Origin: Carposina sasakii
Lineage: Eukaryota > Arthropoda > Insecta > Lepidoptera > Carposinidae
Assembly (NCBI GenBank): GCA_014607495.2
Contig: CP053163.1
Coordinates: forward strand, 10,396,716 to 10,460,715
DNA: 64,000 nt
Direction: 5' to 3'
The position numbers were made by a program, and so were the translations under genes. Position 1 is the first letter of the stretch. Every line of letters begins with the position of its first letter. Shown in pieces: positions 59,658 through 64,000 of this stretch. The notes below the pieces were generated by a model. That model made no database searches, had not been told where the DNA came from, and saw only the letters and a list, made by a program, of their open reading frames with translations.

Positions 59658-60429
59658 ACTTGTATAAATTGAACTTCTGTTGCAAAATTCAAAGTTGACG
59701 CGATATAAATATATTCATGGGCGGCATAAATCTGATTCCGAACGTGGTCTAAATAGCGTAACGTGTCAAATGAAACATCATGCCGATAGCCAGTTATGAA
59801 TACCTTAGTAATACTATAGCAGGGTTTTTGTAAAAATGAGTAATTTTATCTTAGAAACTTCGTAAAAACGAATAAATTATTTTTTGCTGTTTCCGACACA
59901 ACCTCAACCTCCGAACGCGGTTTGACAACTAACTTTTTTTGTTGTTTAGGTTACAGTCATTGGTTAAGTAAGTTGGTTCCAGGAAGTTGGTTCATTGGTT
60001 CACGGTTGGTAGGTTGGCCCAAGGTTGGCCGTAGGGTTGACTGACATGCTTACGAAGCTTCGTGCAGAATCGTGCATTATACGAAAGTTCGCACGTATAT
60101 GAGTGACCATATTCAATACAATCCACAAAGGTGAACATGGAGGGCTGTTGTTTACTAAATCTCTATTATAGGATTGGCTTCAGTCTATATATTTATAAGG
60201 TCCTTGGCGCAAACCTATTCTATCTATTTCATTTCCGTATCCGTTGTTTTCATTCCTCTTTTCTCTATGTTCAACTCACTCAAAAAGTATTATTGCTGTT
60301 CGTTCTTATCTTACATTCGTTCATGTTTTGTTGTTCTGTTTTGTTGTGTCCTGTCCTGCGGCTTCTTATAATTAAATTTTATATTTTATTTATTTATTCT
60401 TATCGTACCAAAATAACGCTCACCTCAAT
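59658..60429. promoter_or_regulatory. Divergent intergenic region between the two genes
   Basis: 772 bp separate the cotransporter ATG (minus strand) from the arrestin ATG (plus strand), so both promoters and 5' leaders should lie here unless an upstream noncoding exon exists. A TATA-like stretch (TATATATTTATAAGG) is near 60186-60200 on the plus strand. Otherwise I see no definite element. Confidence 0.45.
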
Positions 60430-60538
60430 ATGGGTTTCGATGATGCTAAGTTAGTTTTGGATAGTCACACCTACACTCCTGGTCAAATGGTTAATGGAAA
60501 ATTAATTTTTGACCAAAAAAAAGTTAAAAAATTTAGAG
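60430..60538 (+). CDS. Alpha-arrestin exon 1
   Basis: Starts MGFDDAKLVLDSHTYTPGQM and ends KKVKKFR plus one base before GTAAGC. ATG context is CAATATGG. No upstream in-frame Met gives a better start. The first beta strands of the arrestin N-domain. Confidence 0.92.
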
Positions 60539-63430
60539 GTAAGCTAGCCAAATTACCTAATTCCGTTTGCACCATAAAATTAGTAACTTTATGGTTTGTA
60601 CACAAGCGACTAGCGATATGTTTGTCCCCTATATTCTCTTCTATGTGTTTGTCTGTCTCATGCCTTTGTGATATCGCTCGCTGTTATTTGCTTGATGAGT
60701 TTTGTTATTAATTGTTACCATCATAATGCCCAAATGGATTCTTTGATGGTACTAAAAGTAACCGACGATCTTTTTACATTACATATTATCTTTTTTAATA
60801 TTAACTTCAGTGTACATACAATAAAAAATAAAAAGATTAAAAGAAATCATGAGGGGTCAATTGAAATGAAATTGCACCAAATACCTCTTTGCAGCTTTTG
60901 CTTCGCTTGACCCTTTTCTTTCTCAGTCCCTTAGCTCATCTTACTGTGCAGAGTTTTAAGAGAGAGTTTCAAATTTTATTTAGTTCATGAGAGATTATAT
61001 TTTTCCAGGCATTTATGTGAAACTGAAAGGAACATGTGAAGTTCGCTGGACAACCAATCACAGTAGGACAGTGAACGGCAAGTCTCAATCATACACGGTG
61101 ACTCATGAATCTCATGAAGAATATGTCAATCATAAGCTGTATTTAGTGGGCTCTGAACATGGTGGGTCACTTTTTTTTTGCAGCCTGCCCTCCTAGCATG
61201 ACCACGCATCATAGATATTGTATCATTCTTTGACTATGGATCTAATTCTCTTTCTACGGTATTGACTCTATACAAAATTCAACATGGAGGCTGTATTTAT
61301 TGTATTTTGACAATAAATCGGTTTATCATACTGGTTTTGAAGGTCATGCTACTTGTGCTGAACAGTTAAATCATTTCTTACATAGATCTTATAGCCATTT
61401 TCTTTTACTACCTTTGAAGTTTGTATTATTTCTTATATTGTAAAACTAATTTCTATTGTGCACAATTGTTTCACTGGGTTTATTATGGTAGAAACTTCTT
61501 CAATGTCTGATTGATACATGCCTAGAGTGATTTAGCTATTAACAAGTATTTGTATGTGCCTAAATGCATAAAAAATTGTGCAGGAAAACATAACTGGTGC
61601 AGTCTGGTTTTAACTAACACAATAGATTTAAAATTAATTATTGAACAATAATAACTGCTGAAGTCCTCCCTCCGCTAAGTTAATAAAACCCAGTCAAATA
61701 AATAAATAATTGAACAAGTTGTATGTATAACTTAATTGCATACCAGTTGTGTGATAACTTAATAGTCTTTATTTATCTATCACCCAGATAAAATATAAAG
61801 TGTATTTGCTGCAATATTGGTTCTTTTTTAATTTGATATAACACTTCTTCGGTGGCACAGCTGCACAATTATCAAAAATTGCAAAAAGCAACCTTTGTTC
61901 TGCCTCAGAGAAAGGTCACAATTGTCAAAATTTATAAAATGCATTGTGCCATTATTCCACCGAAGAAGCGACAAGGTTGTTGATTTTCAGTCATTTATAT
62001 GTTAGTTATGCTATATTAGTTATGATTATCCATTTTATCATAGAAAAGCTCTACATTGAATAACAAAAGTCTGATTCATGTTCATTCTTATTTGTATTCA
62101 GATGTAAATGACCTCATACTTGATAATATCAAAGAAGATTGTTACAGAGATTCATGCTTTATATTATGTATGTAATTTGTAACCACATGTTGTACATAAA
62201 AAGACCCTTTTTTGATCTTAGTTTGGCTATAAAGCTATTTAGCTGATGTAAGCGTTTTTATGTAAAAAATTTGAACATACATAAAATAAGTACCTAAAGT
62301 AATGTGTACTCTGTAGAGAGAGATAAATTCATATAAAACTGTGATGTGAGTAAAAAAGTGAAGCATATTTAAGTATTTTTATGCTTTACATTTTATTCTA
62401 TTAGCCGCGTCCACACCAGCCGTATGGGTTCGCACGGCAGCCTCGATGTAATCGTTCGCGAGCGAGATTCGCGCATCACCCCGGAACACAGAGGCGAGCC
62501 TTGCGAGGCAGGCCGAGCCATCAGGAGTCCCCGAGCATTAAGTTCATGATAAACCTACAAGCGCTCGCGAGCCAAATCAGACCGTCCACACCGAACGCAC
62601 AGCGCACACTGAGGCACCTTTGAGCACGGCCCGTTTACCGACAGCCGATGGCTCGACCGCAAGGCACGCTCGGCCGAGGCAACGTGCGCCCGAGGCAGCC
62701 CGAGCCACGTTCACATCGACCGAGACAATGGCTCGTGACTCGGTCAGTCTGGACGCGGCTATTCAACCACATTTAGAATAATGGGCCAAATATAAAGATC
62801 TCCTAAGGAAACACCCTTGAGTGCCTTAGTCAACTGTTTGGTGTGGATTAAGCGGCAGGAGGCGTAAGTCCGATCCCAGTCACGGGCCTGTACCGATGAA
62901 TTTATTTCATGTACAGATTTTAATGTTGTAAAATTGTCACTTAGCTCGTGCCTCGGAAAGCACGTAAAACTGTTGGTCCTGCGCCTGATCTCTCTCCGGT
63001 CGTGTCGCCTTTCCGTCCCATCGGACTATGAGAGTAACGGAATAGAGAGTGCATCTGTGTTTGCGCACACACTTGTGCACTATAATATCTCCTGCGTACC
63101 TGGCCAATCTCCGTATAGATTGGTCGCCTTGGCCGAAATACGGTCGGAGATCATCATATTCACTCTAGCTCATATGTCAGAAAGATCCATAGGATATTCC
63201 AACACGGTAATTTCCTTGCAGGTGACCACGAGATCAAAGCAGGCCACCACGAGTTTCCCTTCCAGATGCACCTTCCCCCGCACTGCCCGTCCTCATTCGA
63301 GGGCTCCAAGGGCCACGTCCGGTACCATGTGAAGGCGGTCGTGGACAGGGCCTTCAAGTTGGACCAGGAAAAGTCGGTGGACATACGCGTTGTTGCGCCG
63401 ATCGATTTAAATTTTGTTGCTGGATCTAGG
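60430..63430 (+). CDS. Arrestin domain-containing protein (alpha-arrestin), 5' part
   Basis: Adaptor protein that links membrane cargo to ubiquitin ligases in endocytic sorting (family role). Three exons are visible: 60430-60538, 61009-61161 and 63222-63430, phases 1, 1 and 0. They encode MGFDDAKLVLDSHTYTPGQM, then IYVKLKGTCEVRWTTNHSRT, then FPFQMHLPPHCPSSFEGSKG and VRYHVKAVVDRAF. YTPGQxVxGKL, the GxxxVxW strand, FPFxxxLPxxxPSSFEG and VRYxVKAxxDRPF-like blocks are the arrestin N-domain. The C-domain and PPxY tail would lie beyond the right edge. Divergent from the cotransporter gene. Confidence 0.93.
61009..61161 (+). CDS. Alpha-arrestin exon 2
   Basis: Acceptor TTTTCCAG; encodes IYVKLKGTCEVRWTTNHSRT, VNGKSQSYTVTHESHEEYVN, HKLYLVGSEH. 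Donor ATG/GTGGGT. Length and phase join exons 1 and 3. Confidence 0.92.
61193..61360. mobile_element. Diverged copy of the AAGTAGCATGACC MITE
   Basis: CTAGCATGACCACGCATCAT and GAAGGTCATGCTACTTGTGC match the element at 11642-11848. In arrestin intron 2, starting about 30 bp after the exon 2 donor. Confidence 0.75.
61848..61980. mobile_element. Short hairpin element (CTTCTTCGGTGG ends)
   Basis: CTTCTTCGGTGGCACAG at the left and CCACCGAAGAAG at the right, imperfect complement between. In arrestin intron 2. Confidence 0.6.
62402..62763. mobile_element. GC-rich element with TAGCCGCGTCC ends
   Basis: Left end TAGCCGCGTCCACACC, right end GTCTGGACGCGGCTA (inverted). The 360-bp interior is much richer in GC and CpG than its surroundings and contains many CGAG/GAGC words. 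In arrestin intron 2. Confidence 0.65.
62845..63153 (+). mobile_element. SINE family A, copy 3
   Basis: Same body as copies 1 and 2 in the plus orientation, with the tRNA-like 5' end truncated (starts near GCGGCAGGAGGCGTAAGTCC). It ends about 70 bp before arrestin exon 3. Confidence 0.85.
63222..63430 (+). CDS. Alpha-arrestin exon 3
   Basis: Acceptor CCTTGCAG; encodes DHEIKAGHHEFPFQMHLPPH, CPSSFEGSKGHVRYHVKAVV, DRAFKLDQEKSVDIRVVAPI and DLNFVAGSR, then AGG/GTAAGT. The acceptor is about 70 bp from the end of a SINE. Confidence 0.93.
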
Positions 63431-63603
63431 GTAAGTAATAGAGTAGTATACATATCTATATATTTTTTTTTTCTTCATATTTTACATTAACAGGTCTTTA
63501 TGGTCCCCGTGCTTATGTTATCTGAGAAGACGCCTTCCGATACTTCTGGCATAGCTTCCAATATTTTAGCCTGAACTACTGAACAAGTTTAAACAAAGAA
63601 CAG

Positions 63604-63731
63604 AGGGGTAAGCACGTACCTTTTTACGCGGCATAACGCTAGCGACTCGCTAGCAAAACCTATTGACATTGAATTGATAGTTTGACGCTAGCGTTACGGA
63701 CTATCGTGGTAGGTTCGTGCTTACCCCTCAG
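63604..63731. mobile_element. Short MITE (GAGGGGTAAGCACG ends)
   Basis: GAGGGGTAAGCACGTACCT and AGGTTCGTGCTTACCCCTC are inverted repeats; an inner pair AACGCTAGCG is also present. Downstream of arrestin exon 3. Confidence 0.75.
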
Positions 63732-64000
63732 AACAAAGTTACGTATTATAATTTAGGAATGTTTTAACTTGTTTTATAGAATAACTCCTATGCCTGGTTT
63801 CGGAACTAACATTTTTGTATGCGGTAACACGGATAATATCATACATAACATCATTTCCTCTATGATAGATAACATATACAGGGTGACAACAATGTTTTTT
63901 AATACCTCGTATTCTTTGTAAGGTTACGATCTTTTTCTTTTATGGAACCAACCCTGGGAAACGACAAAAAATTATATAAAATACAGTCATTTTCTTGCAA

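Larger units (their letters stand above)
55900..59282. other. First cotransporter intron, 5' part: no exon seen
   Basis: Apart from repeats at 56390-57050 and 58135-58290 I see only AT-rich sequence. A small unrecognised exon cannot be excluded. Confidence 0.5.

Noticed and set aside
59332..59667. 111-codon plus-strand frame
   Set aside because: Exact antisense of cotransporter exon 1, whose frame and donor are well supported.

Overview
The window looks like lepidopteran (moth or butterfly) nuclear DNA. It is AT-rich with long introns, and densely filled with short transposon relics, tRNA-derived SINEs, foldback/MITE elements, a piggyBac element and a BEL/Pao LTR retrotransposon. The order-level call is an inference from repeat style and gene type.

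The main gene is on the minus strand. Twenty-four exons between 59657 and 11918 join with consistent phases into a predicted protein of about 1143 residues. It is a cation-chloride cotransporter of the Na-K-2Cl (SLC12, Ncc69/NKCC) type: cytosolic N-terminus with the kinase-regulated HFTREALPR segment, twelve membrane spans, a glycosylatable extracellular loop, and a long cytosolic C-terminus ending LTFYS-stop. A divergent gene on the plus strand starts 772 bp away (ATG 60430). It encodes the N-terminal arrestin fold of an ARRDC-type alpha-arrestin and continues past the right edge. Bases 1-11300 hold no gene I can support, only repeats and AT-rich sequence.

The cotransporter introns are a transposon graveyard with two fresh arrivals. 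(1) A complete BEL/Pao element (26165-35479) has 1261-bp LTRs identical wherever I compared them, a 5-bp ATTAT target duplication and an uninterrupted 1895-codon gag-pol frame. It lies antisense to the host gene, 135 bp past a 5' splice site. (2) A complete piggyBac element (36741-39071) has 13-bp perfect termini, TTAA duplications, an intact transposase and a probable 5'-UTR intron, and is inserted in a SINE whose empty site is visible in sister copies.

Two local rearrangements touch the cotransporter itself. A 31-bp minisatellite (23509-23990) is built from the exon 12/intron 12 boundary, so about 16 near-identical 5' splice sites lie in tandem. Just downstream of the stop codon is a second, diverged copy of the last ~42 codons, split by two hairpin MITEs. 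A perfect 92-bp inverted repeat (12984-13392) sits in a late intron. Two other minisatellites (20 and 22 bp) each show a six-unit higher-order period. I saw no CRISPR array, operon or rRNA, and nothing I would call an unknown enzyme system; the novelty here is in gene-structure remodelling by repeats.
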